A stretch of 64,000 bases of DNA from Sphingobium lactosutens (GCF_013393185.1 NZ_QJQX01000037.1:62001-126000); one strand, 5' to 3'; shown: positions 46,220 through 55,099, counted from the stretch's first letter. A program made the numbers and translations. The notes: generated by a model from the letters alone, not told the origin.

Positions 46220-47671
46220 GTGCGTTATCGCTTTGCATGGATCAGCGGGACCGCGCTTATGCTGTCCGCCTGCGCCGCCGGCCCCGATTATCACGCGCCG
46301 CAGACGGGCGCATTGGGCGTTCCTGCGGCCTATAGTCAGGGCGATGGCGGTGCGCTGAACGATGCGGACCTCGCCCAGTGGTGGACGCGCCTCAACGACC
46401 CGGCCCTGACGGGACTGATCGACGCGGCGGTGGCGAACAATCTGGATATCGTGCAGGCACAGGCACGGTTGCGGCAGGCGCGCGAGAGTTTGCGTCAGGC
46501 CAATGCCAGCTTCCTGCCGCAGGTGAGCGGATCGGGAACGGGCGGTCGCAACTATAGCAGCCAGGATGCCGGCGGCCGCCTCGACAGCAGCGGCAATCCG
46601 ATCGGCGGCGGCTCCAGCAACTGGTCGAGCAGCTATTCGATCCGCGCCAACGCCAGCTGGCAGGCGGACCTGTTCGGCGAACTGGCGCGCACGTCGGAAG
46701 CCGCCCGCGCCGACCTCGCCGCGTCGGGCTATGACCTCGCCAATGTGCGGATGACGATCGTCTCCGAACTGGTGACGAACTATGTGCAGGCGCGGCTGGC
46801 GCAGGAGCAGTTGCGCGTCGCCCGCGAAACGCAGGCGGTCCAGAAGGACAATTATGATATCGCCGGCTGGCGCTTGCAGGCGGGCCTCGTCTCCTCGCTG
46901 GACGAGCAGCAGGCCAAGGCGCAGCTGGCCCAGACCAATGCAAGCATTCCGCAGTTGGAGGCCAGCTTGCGCGGTAGCCTGAACCGCATCGCCGTGCTGA
47001 CGGGGCAAGCGCCGGGCGAGGCGACACGCGCGCTGGAGACCCCTGCCCCCATCCCCACCGCATCGACGCAGATCGCGACCGGCATCCCGGCCGACACGCT
47101 GCGCCAGCGGCCCGATGTGCGCAGCGCCGAACGGGCGCTGGCCGCCGCCACCGCGCGGATCGGCGTGGCGCAGGCGCAGCTCTACCCCTCGCTGGGGATC
47201 AGCGGCAACATCGGCACCACGTCGAACAGCTTCAGGGAGCTGTTCAGCCTGATCACCGGCGGCATCTTCGCCAATGTGGCGCAGACCATTTTCGACGGCG
47301 GCCGCCTCGCCTCACAGGTCCGGTCGCAGAAGGCCGCGACCGACGCCGCCTTTGCCGCCTACAAGCAGAGCGTGCTGACCGCGCTGGAGGATGTCGAGAA
47401 TGCGATGGCGTCGCTGGTCAGCGCCCGCGCGCGCAAAGCCGAGTTCGCCACCGCCATGCAAGCGTCGAACAACGCCACGATCCTGGCGCGCAGCCAGTAT
47501 CAGGCGGGCCTGACCGACTTCCAGACGCTGTCGACCAGCGAAACCACCCTCTTGAACGCCCGCAACAGCCTCGCTTCGGCTGAATCCGACGAGGTTCTGG
47601 CCATCGCCCAGCTTTACAATGCGCTGGGCGGCGGCTGGCAGAGCATGGACAATCGCCCTAATGAGCAATGA
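46220..47671 (+). CDS. Outer-membrane factor lipoprotein, NodT family
   Basis: A 483-residue TolC-like channel. The signal peptide has lipobox LMLSAC, followed by AAGPDYHAP, as usual in NodT/OprM proteins. Two OEP repeats follow, with coiled coils (residues 90-200 and 290-460) and IPADTLRQRPDVRSAERALA as the inter-repeat motif. It gives the exit duct for the adaptor and ABC pump encoded next. I choose the GTG at 46220 with AAGGA upstream; ATG at 46199 is the alternative, while starts further upstream lack support. It overlaps the adaptor gene by 11 bp. Confidence 0.9.
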   Translation: MRYRFAWISGTALMLSACAAGPDYHAPQTGALGVPAAYSQGDGGALNDADLAQWWTRLNDPALTGLIDAAVANNLDIVQAQARLRQARESLRQANASFLPQVSGSGTGGRNYSSQDAGGRLDSSGNPIGGGSSNWSSSYSIRANASWQADLFGELARTSEAARADLAASGYDLANVRMTIVSELVTNYVQARLAQEQLRVARETQAVQKDNYDIAGWRLQAGLVSSLDEQQAKAQLAQTNASIPQLEASLRGSLNRIAVLTGQAPGEATRALETPAPIPTASTQIATGIPADTLRQRPDVRSAERALAAATARIGVAQAQLYPSLGISGNIGTTSNSFRELFSLITGGIFANVAQTIFDGGRLASQVRSQKAATDAAFAAYKQSVLTALEDVENAMASLVSARARKAEFATAMQASNNATILARSQYQAGLTDFQTLSTSETTLLNARNSLASAESDEVLAIAQLYNALGGGWQSMDNRPNEQ

Positions 47672-49199
47672 TGTGAGCACCGATAAGGATTTGAGCGACT
47701 TCCTCGGCGAGAAGCCGCAGAAACCCTGGCGCAAATGGGCGATCCGGGGCGGTATCGGGGTCATTTTGCTGATCCTTATATTGCTCGTCGCCCGCTGCTT
47801 TTCGGGCGAGGACAAGGCCAATTACGCGACGCGCGAAGTGCGGCAGGGCGACCTGACGGTCAGCGTGTCGGCGACCGGCAATCTGAAGCCGATCAATCAG
47901 GTCGATGTCGGGTCCGAACAATCGGGCAAGATCACCGCCGTCTATGTCGACGTGAACGACCGCGTGACCAAGGGGCAGAAGCTGGCCGAACTGGACACCC
48001 GCCGTCTGGTCGACACGGTGAACCAGAATCAGGCGCAGGTCGCCTCTTCGCAGGCCAGTGTCGCGCAGGCGCAGGCGCAGGTCGCGCTGGCCAGGGCGAC
48101 GCTCGACCGGCAGGAAAATGTATTCAGGCTATCGGGCGGCCGCGTGCCGGCGAAGACCGAACTGGATTCGGCCCGCGCCGACTATCAGAGCGCGCTTGCC
48201 AATCTGCGGTCGGCGCAGGCGCAGGTGCGCGTATCGCAGGCGGGGCTGTCCACGGCGCAGACCAACCTGTCGATCGCGCAGATCGTGTCGCCGGTGAACG
48301 GTGTCGTCCTGTCCCGCGATATCGAGCCGGGTCAGACCGTCGCCGCGTCGCTCAATGCGCCGGTTCTCTTCACGCTGGCCGAAGACCTGACGCAGATGGA
48401 GGTCGAGGTGTCGGTGGACGAAGCCGACGTCGGTCAGGTGAAGGAAGGCCAGACCGCCAATTTCGCCGTCGACGCCTTCCCCGGCCGCACCTTCCCGGCG
48501 AAAGTCACGCGGGTGAATGTCGGGTCGAACGCTTCGAGCAGTTCGTCCTCCTCGTCCACCAGCAGCAGTTCCACCAGCACATCGACGGGGACGGTCGTCG
48601 CCTATACCGCGGTGCTGTCGGTCGACAACAAGGATGAAACGCTGCGCCCCGGCATGACTGCGACGGCCGATATCATCACGCAGGAACTGCATGACGTGCT
48701 GCTTGTCCCCAACAGCGCGCTGCGCTTCAAGCCCAGCACGCAGGCGCAGGGCGGCGGCATCACCAGCGTCCTGCCCGGCCCCGGCCGGATGCGGCGCGGT
48801 GGCGGCAATCGTCAGGTCAGCTTCGGTGCGGGCAGCAGCCAGACCGTCTATGTCGTGGGTGAGGATGGCGATCCCAAGGCGGTTCAGGTGACGGTCGGCG
48901 CGAGCGACGGATCGCGAACGGTCATCACCGGCGGCGATTTGAAGGCTGGAATGCGCGTCATCACCGGCCAGCTCGCCAAGGGCCAGCAGGCGCCCGCCGA
49001 GGACCAGAATGGCGACGCGAAAAAGGATCAGGGCGCGCGCGACCGCCAGCGCAACCCGTCGGCCGACGGCACGCCCGCGACGGTCGGCAAGCTCGGCAAT
49101 TCGGGCGACGCCGCGCCCGAAACCGCGCCGGTCGCCCCCAGCAATAGCCAGCCCGCCCCGTCCGAAACGCGCGGCACCGGCCGCCAGAACGGCAGCTGA
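47661..49199 (+). CDS. MacA-like periplasmic adaptor (HlyD/RND type)
   Basis: A 512-residue adaptor with one membrane helix at about 30-45 (GIGVILLILILLVAR). A biotinyl-lipoyl barrel and coiled-coil hairpin follow (NQVDVGSEQSGKITAVYVDV; AQAQVALARATLDRQ). An unusual Ser/Thr run (SSSSSSSSTSSSSTSTST) is inserted near residue 300, and the last 60 residues are a Pro/Ala/Asp-rich tail. It bridges the split MacB pump and the NodT-type duct. The start at 47661 overlaps the previous gene. Confidence 0.9.
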   Translation: MSNDVSTDKDLSDFLGEKPQKPWRKWAIRGGIGVILLILILLVARCFSGEDKANYATREVRQGDLTVSVSATGNLKPINQVDVGSEQSGKITAVYVDVNDRVTKGQKLAELDTRRLVDTVNQNQAQVASSQASVAQAQAQVALARATLDRQENVFRLSGGRVPAKTELDSARADYQSALANLRSAQAQVRVSQAGLSTAQTNLSIAQIVSPVNGVVLSRDIEPGQTVAASLNAPVLFTLAEDLTQMEVEVSVDEADVGQVKEGQTANFAVDAFPGRTFPAKVTRVNVGSNASSSSSSSSTSSSSTSTSTGTVVAYTAVLSVDNKDETLRPGMTATADIITQELHDVLLVPNSALRFKPSTQAQGGGITSVLPGPGRMRRGGGNRQVSFGAGSSQTVYVVGEDGDPKAVQVTVGASDGSRTVITGGDLKAGMRVITGQLAKGQQAPAEDQNGDAKKDQGARDRQRNPSADGTPATVGKLGNSGDAAPETAPVAPSNSQPAPSETRGTGRQNGS

Positions 49200-49202
49200 T
49201 CC

Positions 49203-49904
49203 GTGTCCGTCAATCCCATCATCTCGCTACGCGGCGTGACGAAAGTCTATGGCGAGGGGCCGACCGCGTTTCAGGCGCTGAAAGGCGTCGACCTCGACAT
49301 CCAGCAGGGCGATTTCGTCGCCGTCATGGGTCCGTCGGGTTCGGGCAAGTCGACCACGATGAACATTCTCGGCTGCCTCGACGTGCCGACTGGCGGAACC
49401 TATCTGTTCAAGGGCCATCATGTGGAGACGCTGGACCGCGATCAGCGAGCGTTGTTGCGCCGCCGCTATCTCGGCTTCGTGTTCCAGGGCTTCAACCTGC
49501 TGTCGCGCACGACGGCGCTGGAGAATGTCGAACTGCCCCTGCTCTATCGCGGCGAGGACAAGAAGCTGCGCTACGACATGGGCATGGCCGCGCTCGACAA
49601 GGTAGGCCTCAAGGACTGGTGGGACCATACGCCCGCCGAACTGTCCGGCGGCCAGCAGCAGCGCGTCGCCATCGCCCGCGCCATCGTCACTCAGCCCGAC
49701 GTGCTGGTGGCGGACGAGCCGACCGGCAACCTCGATTCCCAGCGCTCGATCGAGATCATGGAATTGCTGACCGATCTCAACCGCAACAGCGGCATCACCG
49801 TGCTGATGGTGACGCATGAACCCGACATGGCGGCCTATGCCCGCACCATCGTCCATTTCCGCGATGGGCTGGTCGAAAGCATCGAGGAAGGGGTGAAGGC
49901 GTAA
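49203..49904 (+). CDS. ABC transporter ATP-binding protein, MacB/LolD type
   Basis: A 233-residue ATPase: Walker [10 protein letters not shown] (43-51), signature [15 protein letters not shown], Walker [14 protein letters not shown] and the H-loop [11 protein letters not shown] start. In classical MacB the ATPase is fused to the permease; here they are two genes joined by TAATG. Confidence 0.94.
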   Translation: MSVNPIISLRGVTKVYGEGPTAFQALKGVDLDIQQGDFVAVMGPSGSGKSTTMNILGCLDVPTGGTYLFKGHHVETLDRDQRALLRRRYLGFVFQGFNLLSRTTALENVELPLLYRGEDKKLRYDMGMAALDKVGLKDWWDHTPAELSGGQQQRVAIARAIVTQPDVLVADEPTGNLDSQRSIEIMELLTDLNRNSGITVLMVTHEPDMAAYARTIVHFRDGLVESIEEGVKA

Positions 49905-51109
49905 TGCTGGGCACCACCGTCATCCTCGCCTTTCGCGCGATCAACCGGCACAAGCTGCGCAGTTTCCTGACGACGCTGGGCATCATCATCGGCGTGGCGG
50001 CGGTCGTCACCATGGTGACGCTGGGCAATGGCGCGACCGCAGCCGTGCGCGAGCAGATCAGTTCGCTCGGCGCCAATGTGCTGCAACTGCGGCCGGGGCA
50101 AGGCTTCGGCCGTGGCGGCGGCGGTCCGCGTCCACCCGATTTCAAGCCCGCCGACCTTACCGCGATCGAAAACCAGCTGACCGGCGTGCGCGCCGTGGCG
50201 CCGGTGGTGCAGTCGAGCGGCACCGCCATCTATGAAGGCAATAACTGGTCGACCACCGTCTATGGCACGACCTCAGCCTATTCGGAGGTGCAGCAGTGGA
50301 AGGTGCAGGATGGCCGCCTGTTCCTGCCCGACGAGGAGGAAGCGGGGAAATCCGTCTGTATCATCGGCAATACGGTGCGCACCAACCTGTTCCAGGGCGC
50401 AGAACCGGTCGGCAAGCGGATGCGGATCAAGGGCGTGTCCTGCCAGGTCGTCGGCGTGCTGGCGACCCGCGGCCAGGGCGGTTTCGGCGATCAGGACGAC
50501 GTCGTCGTCATGCCGATCAAGTTCGTGCAGCGTCGCTTCACCGGCGACCGCGACATCAGCCAGATCATGGTCGCGGTGGACGACGCCTATGACAGCGCCA
50601 CCGTTCAGAGCAGCCTTGAGGAACTGATGCGCGAGCGGCGCAAGATCAAGGCGGGCGATCAGGACAATTTCAACGTCTTCGACACCAAGCAGATCAGCGA
50701 CACGCTGACCGGCACGACCACCATCCTGACCCAGATCGTGGGCGCGGTGGCGGCGATATCGCTGCTGGTCGGCGGCATCGGCATCATGAACATCATGCTG
50801 GTGTCGGTGACGGAGCGGACGCGGGAAATCGGCATCCGCCTCGCCATCGGCGCAGTCGCGCGCGAGGTGCTGATGCAGTTCCTGGTCGAGGCGATCGTGC
50901 TGTCCTGCCTCGGCGGCCTGATCGGCCTGTTCCTCGCCCTCATCGCCTCCGTCGCCATCGCCCCGCTGATGCAGGTGCCCTTCCTGTTCGACGTGAAGGT
51001 GAATGCGATCGCCTTTCTGTTCTCGGCGGCGATCGGGGTGGTGTTCGGCTATTTCCCGGCCCGGCGCGCGGCGGCGCTCAATCCGATCGACGCGCTGCGG
51101 CATGAGTAG
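49904..51109 (+). CDS. ABC transporter permease, MacB type
   Basis: A 401-residue permease. The first helix is in LRSFLTTLGIIIGVAAVVTM, a large periplasmic MacB_PCD domain follows (residues 45-270), then three helices near the end (GAVAAISLLVGGIGIMNIML; SVTERTREIGIRLAIGA is the coupling segment). With the three preceding genes it makes a complete tripartite mechano-transmission pump for drugs, peptides or lipids. The substrate is not known. Confidence 0.93.
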   Translation: MLGTTVILAFRAINRHKLRSFLTTLGIIIGVAAVVTMVTLGNGATAAVREQISSLGANVLQLRPGQGFGRGGGGPRPPDFKPADLTAIENQLTGVRAVAPVVQSSGTAIYEGNNWSTTVYGTTSAYSEVQQWKVQDGRLFLPDEEEAGKSVCIIGNTVRTNLFQGAEPVGKRMRIKGVSCQVVGVLATRGQGGFGDQDDVVVMPIKFVQRRFTGDRDISQIMVAVDDAYDSATVQSSLEELMRERRKIKAGDQDNFNVFDTKQISDTLTGTTTILTQIVGAVAAISLLVGGIGIMNIMLVSVTERTREIGIRLAIGAVAREVLMQFLVEAIVLSCLGGLIGLFLALIASVAIAPLMQVPFLFDVKVNAIAFLFSAAIGVVFGYFPARRAAALNPIDALRHE

Positions 51110-51120
51110 ATGAGCACAAA

Positions 51121-51204
51121 CGTCATCCGTGCTTGGTCCTGACCCCGCTTCTTCATGGGCGCTTGCGAAGAGAAGCGGGATGCCGGGTCAAGCCCGGCAT
51201 GACG
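51121..51204. repeat. Intergenic palindromic repeat with CGTCAT / ATGACG ends
   Basis: The element starts CGTCATCCGTGC and ends GGCATGACG; inside are CCCGCTTCTT / AAGAAGCGGG-type arms and GCCGGG-TCAA-GCCCGGC. It shares its end sequences with the repeat at 16904. It may act as the efflux operon terminator. Confidence 0.7.
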
Positions 51205-51286
51205 AGAGGCGACCAGAAGTTGCCGTCGACAGACCTCTACACAATTCGTCATTGCCGACGTTCGATGAACGGTGCAGTTTGGTCGG

Positions 51287-51679
51287 ATGCAGCATTCCTC
51301 AATAGTCGGATTTTTGTCGGGCACCATTTCGCCTGAGACATTAGCTGTAGAAATAGCTGCTGAGGTGGCCGCCTTCAGAGCATCGCTCAAGGCAACCGCT
51401 AATGGGCGTATTGTCATTTCTGACGGACCATCATTTATAGTGACCAAGGAGGGCGCGCGGAGATTGTTGGAAGCGTTAGCCAACGAGCAGCTACCCTTCG
51501 ACGCGGCTAACTACATTGCTGACTGCATTGTCATGAATGATGATTTCGAGTTCGCAGACGATGCTACGCGAGATGCGATATTTTTCGTGGAAGACGATAG
51601 CGGACGCTTTACTGCGAGAGATGATGACTGGCGGCCAACGCGTAAAGACACTCTTGCAGCGTTGGCGCTGCTCGATTGA
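51287..51679 (+). CDS. Hypothetical protein of atypical composition
   Basis: A frame of about 130 residues, richer in A and T than its neighbours (many codons such as gct, tta, ata). It contains GRIVISDGPSFIVTKEGARR and a very acidic middle (MNDDFEFADDATRD, VEDDSGRF). No signal or membrane segment. The composition suggests horizontal acquisition. No family recognised; small acidic proteins of this sort include immunity proteins, but that is only speculation. The exact start is unsure (51272 is possible). Confidence 0.55.
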   Translation: MQHSSIVGFLSGTISPETLAVEIAAEVAAFRASLKATANGRIVISDGPSFIVTKEGARRLLEALANEQLPFDAANYIADCIVMNDDFEFADDATRDAIFFVEDDSGRFTARDDDWRPTRKDTLAALALLD

Positions 51680-51690
51680 ATCCCGCCTGA

Positions 51691-51737
51691 TACAATTTCC
51701 GACAAAGACGACCCATGCCCGGCACAGTCCTGCGACA
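51691..51737 (+). promoter_or_regulatory. 47-bp promoter-like block, copy A
   Basis: TACAATTTCCGACAA, then CCCGGCACAGTCCTGCGACA at the end. It aligns without gaps with the block at 52194-52240 over 47 bp. It lies 59 bp before the small exported-protein gene at 51797. Confidence 0.6.
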
Positions 51738-51796
51738 TCCCGCGCCTAAAGCTCCTTCCACGCCGTCACCTCGGCGCCAAGGAAGGAACCCCCATC

Positions 51797-51964
51797 ATGA
51801 AGACCATCGCTCTCAGCTTTGCTAGCAGCGCGCTGGTCCTTGGCGCCAGCCTGTCTGCACTGGCCGCTGCCCCTGCTGCCCAACCCGCACCGATGATCGA
51901 CGGCAAGGACAGGCCGATCCTGCTCCAGCGCATGGTGGTGATAGCGACGCCGCTGCCGAACTGA
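51797..51964 (+). CDS. Small exported peptide, hypothetical
   Basis: A 55-residue frame: signal peptide MKTIALSFASSALVLGASLS ending around ALAAAPAA, then a short mature part with MIDGKDRPILLQRMVVIATP. AAGGAAGGA precedes the ATG, and a strong terminator follows the stop by 25 bp, which together support a real one-gene transcript. Function unknown; it shares a promoter-like block with the RcnB-like gene downstream. Confidence 0.72.
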   Translation: MKTIALSFASSALVLGASLSALAAAPAAQPAPMIDGKDRPILLQRMVVIATPLPN

Positions 51965-51989
51965 CCGGCCTTCCCGCCGCAATTCCGAC

Positions 51990-52018
51990 GCCTCGCAGCG
52001 ATGCTGCGGGGCTTTTTT
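51990..52018 (+). terminator. Rho-independent terminator
   Basis: GCCTCGCAGC-GAT-GCTGCGGGGC followed by six T. Ends the small exported-peptide gene. The following 288 bp to the next gene hold no supported gene, only the palindrome at 52151-52182 and the promoter-like block at 52194. Confidence 0.92.
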
Positions 52019-52150
52019 GTTCGCGCGAAGGTGCGGAACGGTCATGCTGAAGGCGGGGTTGCTCTCCGAACGTCAGGCAGCGCCGGATGGCGATCAGCAT
52101 GCGTTCATCGCGCCCTCCACGTCTCCGTGACAAGCATAACCTACTGTAAT

Positions 52151-52182
52151 TTTAGCTTTTATGAACATCTGTTCAGGCTAAA
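52151..52182 (+). promoter_or_regulatory. Nested palindrome, possible operator
   Basis: TGAACA-TC-TGTTCA at 52162-52175, flanked by TTTAGC (52151-52156) and GCTAAA (52177-52182) as an outer inverted repeat. It lies just upstream of the promoter-like block of the RcnB-like gene and is AT-rich. Confidence 0.55.
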
Positions 52183-52193
52183 TCGCATAGTGT

Positions 52194-52240
52194 TACACTT
52201 TCCGACAATCTTCCTCGTTCCCTGGCACAGGCTTGCGACA
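52194..52240 (+). promoter_or_regulatory. 47-bp promoter-like block, copy B
   Basis: TACACTTTCCGACAA, then CCCTGGCACAGGCTTGCGACA. Matches copy A at 51691 in order and spacing; preceded by GT so that GTTACACTTT also matches the motif at 46090. It lies 66 bp before the RcnB-like gene. Confidence 0.6.
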
Positions 52241-52306
52241 AGTGCCGCCTATCTCTGTCTTCGACGCCACGGAATGGCGCCCGATACACAGGTAAAGGAG
52301 CAAGAC

Positions 52307-52687
52307 ATGTTCAAGAAGATCATCATGGCCCTGACCGCCACGACGCTGGTCGCCAGCCCGATCGTCACCGCGCAGGCGCAGGCCGCGCCCGGCCGTCACG
52401 AAGTCACCCGCACCACCGTCCAGCACAAGCCCAATGGCCGCACGGTCGTGAAGAAGCAGACCGTCGTGCGCAAGGACATGCATCGCGACAATGGCCGCCG
52501 CTGGGCCAAGGGCCAGCGCTTCGACCGGCGCTATGCCACCAATTATCGGGTGGTGAACAATTATCGGGACTATCGCCTGTCGGCACCACCGCGCGGCTAT
52601 CAGTGGGTCCGCTCGGGCAATGATGCGGTGCTGATCGCGATCACCAGCGGCATCATCGGCGCGGTCGTCGGCAGCGCCATTCGCTAA
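52307..52687 (+). CDS. RcnB family periplasmic protein
   Basis: A 126-residue exported protein. Signal peptide to about residue 26 (AQAQA), basic middle, then the RcnB core LSAPPRGYQWVRSGNDAVLI and a final hydrophobic ITSGIIGAVVGSAI. RcnB in E. coli assists nickel/cobalt homeostasis; many sphingomonad paralogues are simply envelope proteins of unknown role. AAAGGAG lies before the start. A terminator follows. A second RcnB-like gene is at 61897. Confidence 0.88.
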   Translation: MFKKIIMALTATTLVASPIVTAQAQAAPGRHEVTRTTVQHKPNGRTVVKKQTVVRKDMHRDNGRRWAKGQRFDRRYATNYRVVNNYRDYRLSAPPRGYQWVRSGNDAVLIAITSGIIGAVVGSAIR

Positions 52688-52709
52688 GCCTGAAACATAT
52701 ATCGAAATA

Positions 52710-52740
52710 CTCCCGAAGGTTCGCCTTCGGGAGCATTTTT
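52710..52740 (+). terminator. Rho-independent terminator after RcnB-like gene
   Basis: CTCCCGAAGG-TTCG-CCTTCGGGAG (perfect 10-bp stem) followed by CATTTTT. Confidence 0.93.
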
Positions 52741-52760
52741 CTGCGCAGAAGCGTTATATT

Positions 52761-54161
52761 TCAGACAAGGCCGGTCAGATAATAGACGGCGATCACGACA
52801 AAGACCGTCATCGTCTTGATCAGCGTCAGGACGAATATGTCCTTGTATGCCTGCCGGTGAGTCAGGCCCGTCACCGCCAGCAGGGTGATGACCGCGCCAT
52901 TATGCGGCAGGCTGTCCATGCCCCCCGACGCCATGGAGGCGACCCGGTGCAGCACTTCGCGCGGGATGCCCGCCGCGTCTCCCGCCGCCGCGAACTGTTC
53001 CGCCATGGCCGCCAGCGCGATCGACAGGCCACCCGATGCCGATCCGGTGATGCCGGCGAGCGACGTCACCGTCATCGCTTCGTTGACCAGCGGATTGGGA
53101 ATGGCGCGCAGCGCTTCCTTGACCAGCAGGAAGCCCGGCAGCGCCGCGATCACCGCGCCGAAGCCATATTCGACGGCGGTATTCATCCCCGCCAGCAGTG
53201 CCCCGCCGACCGCTGCCTTGGATCCGTCGGCAAAGCGCCTCGCCACGGTCGGGAAGGCGAAGAGCAGGATCGTCCCGATCCCCAGCAGCAATGCGCCCTC
53301 GACCGCCCAGAGCGCGGAAACCTGCGCCACCTTGACCGCAACCGGATCGGCCATGCCGGGCAGCGACAGCGTCACCTCCTCCCCGCTCACCCAGCGCGGG
53401 ATCGCCAGCGTCAGCAGCAGATTGCCCAGCCCGACCACCAGCAGCGGCAGCAGCGCGATCAGCGGATGGATGCGCGCATCCTCCTCATGCCGTTCCGGTT
53501 CGTTGACCAGCGTTTCGAGCGCGCCATAGCCCTCCCCCGCCGCCATCAGGCTGCGCCGCCGCCAGCCCAGATAGGCGAGGCCCAGCGCCACGATGCAGGC
53601 CGATCCGACCACCCCCAGCAGCGGCGCGGCCCATGTGGTCGTGCCGAAGAAGCTGGTCGGGATGATATTCTGGATCTGCGGCGTGCCGGGCAGCGCATCC
53701 ATGGTGAATGTCAGCGCGCCCAGCCCGATGGTCGCCGGCACCAGCCGCTTGGGAATGTCGGCGCGGCGGAACATCTCGGCCGCGAAGGGATAGACGGCGA
53801 ACACGGCGACGAAGACCGAAACGCCGCCATAGGTCAGCAGCGCGGTCACGATCATGATCGCCGGGATTGCCCGGCTCGCGCCGATAAAGCCGATCACCGC
53901 GGTCACGATCGCGCGGGAAAAGCCGGAAATCTCCACCAGCTTGCCGAACAGCGCGCCCAGCAGGAAGACCGGGAAATAGAGTTTCAGGAAACTCGCGACC
54001 CGTTCCATGAACAGGCCGGAAAAGGCGGCGGGAACGGCCGTCGGGTCGGTCAGGAACACCGCCAGCATGGCGAGCAGCGGCGCCATGACGATGACGCTCA
54101 TGCCGCGATAGGCGGCGATCATCAGCAATATCAGCGACAGGGCGGCGATCGCTACGGCCAT
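52761..54161 (-). CDS. GntP family permease
   Basis: A 466-residue membrane protein with about twelve helices. KLYFPVFLLGALFGKLVEIS and the GITGSASGGLSIALAAM segment resemble gluconate and related hydroxy-acid permeases; HRVASMASGGMDSLPHNGAV is a conserved family block. Substrate not certain. The ATG at 54161 has GGGAGAG upstream; the frame extends further to 54419, but that part is basic and unlike a membrane protein start. No catabolic genes are adjacent. Confidence 0.9.
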   Translation of the reverse strand: MAVAIAALSLILLMIAAYRGMSVIVMAPLLAMLAVFLTDPTAVPAAFSGLFMERVASFLKLYFPVFLLGALFGKLVEISGFSRAIVTAVIGFIGASRAIPAIMIVTALLTYGGVSVFVAVFAVYPFAAEMFRRADIPKRLVPATIGLGALTFTMDALPGTPQIQNIIPTSFFGTTTWAAPLLGVVGSACIVALGLAYLGWRRRSLMAAGEGYGALETLVNEPERHEEDARIHPLIALLPLLVVGLGNLLLTLAIPRWVSGEEVTLSLPGMADPVAVKVAQVSALWAVEGALLLGIGTILLFAFPTVARRFADGSKAAVGGALLAGMNTAVEYGFGAVIAALPGFLLVKEALRAIPNPLVNEAMTVTSLAGITGSASGGLSIALAAMAEQFAAAGDAAGIPREVLHRVASMASGGMDSLPHNGAVITLLAVTGLTHRQAYKDIFVLTLIKTMTVFVVIAVYYLTGLV

Positions 54162-54417
54162 GAACTCTCCCAGATTAATCTTCTCGCTTGATCTAAGAGG
54201 AAAAACAGGACTGCGACAAGCGCAGGGCAAGTGGCATGTTTGCACGGCCATGGCGCACCGATGCGCCCTTGCTTTCCCCCCGCTTTTCCGCCATAGGCGC
54301 GCCTTCGCATCGGCTCCGGGGTGACTCGGCGTCACCGCGAAGCATTGAGACGACAGCCGGAGGGGCGTTCCACATGGGGTGGGCGTCAGCGATCGGCCAA
54401 CATGATGAGGCTTACCC

Positions 54418-54849
54418 ATGGCTCTTTACGAGCATGTGTTCCTTGCGCGCCAGGATCTGGCACAGGCGCAGGTGGACGCCCTGGCGGAAACCGCCACCAA
54501 GATCGTCGAGGAAAATGAAGGCAAAGTCACCAAGGTCGAGACCTGGGGCCTGCGTTCGCTCGCGTACAAGATCGCCAAGAACCGCAAGGCTCACTATGTG
54601 ATGCTGAACATCGATGCCCCCGCCGGCGTCGTTGCGGAACTGGAGCGCCAGACCCAGATCAACGAAGACATCATCCGCTACATGACCGTCAAGGTTGATG
54701 AGCTGGAAACCGGTCCGTCGGTGATGATGCGCAAGCAGGAGCGTTCGGAACGTGGCGACCGTGGTCCCCGTGGCGATCGTGGCCCCCGTGGCGATCGCGA
54801 AGATCGTGGCCCGCGCCGCGACCGCGAAGAAGCCCCGGCTGCTGAATAA
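54418..54849 (+). CDS. rpsF: 30S ribosomal protein S6
   Basis: A 143-residue S6: [40 protein letters not shown] are family signatures. The C-terminal 35 residues are an Arg/Asp/Gly-rich repeat ([18 protein letters not shown]), longer than in E. coli. First gene of the S6-S18-L9 operon. Confidence 0.97.
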   Translation: MALYEHVFLARQDLAQAQVDALAETATKIVEENEGKVTKVETWGLRSLAYKIAKNRKAHYVMLNIDAPAGVVAELERQTQINEDIIRYMTVKVDELETGPSVMMRKQERSERGDRGPRGDRGPRGDREDRGPRRDREEAPAAE

Positions 54850-54862
54850 GGAGATCTGAAAC

Positions 54863-55087
54863 ATGGCACGCCCGTTTTTCCGCCGCCGCAAGAGCTGCCC
54901 CTTCGCCGCCAAGGATGCGCCGAAGATCGATTATAAGGACGTCCGTCTGCTGCAGGGCTTCGTGTCCGAACGCGGCAAGATCGTCCCCAGCCGCATCACG
55001 GCTGTGTCCGCCAAGAAGCAGCGTGAGCTGGCTTCGGCCATCAAGCGCGCCCGCCATCTGGGCCTGCTGCCCTACATCGTGAAGTAA
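54863..55087 (+). CDS. rpsR: 30S ribosomal protein S18
   Basis: A 74-residue S18 with [20 protein letters not shown] and [14 protein letters not shown]. It binds S6 in the 30S platform. A single Cys in the [12 protein letters not shown] start. It follows rpsF by 13 bp. Confidence 0.97.
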   Translation: MARPFFRRRKSCPFAAKDAPKIDYKDVRLLQGFVSERGKIVPSRITAVSAKKQRELASAIKRARHLGLLPYIVK

Positions 55088-55099
55088 GGGGAAAGACCC

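Noticed and set aside
52222..52240. A sigma-54 promoter (TGGCAC ... TTGC) in the promoter-like block
   Set aside because: TGGCACAGGCTTGC looks close to the -24/-12 consensus, but the distance between GG and GC is one base too short, and sigma-54 spacing is strict. Copy A has the same short spacing.
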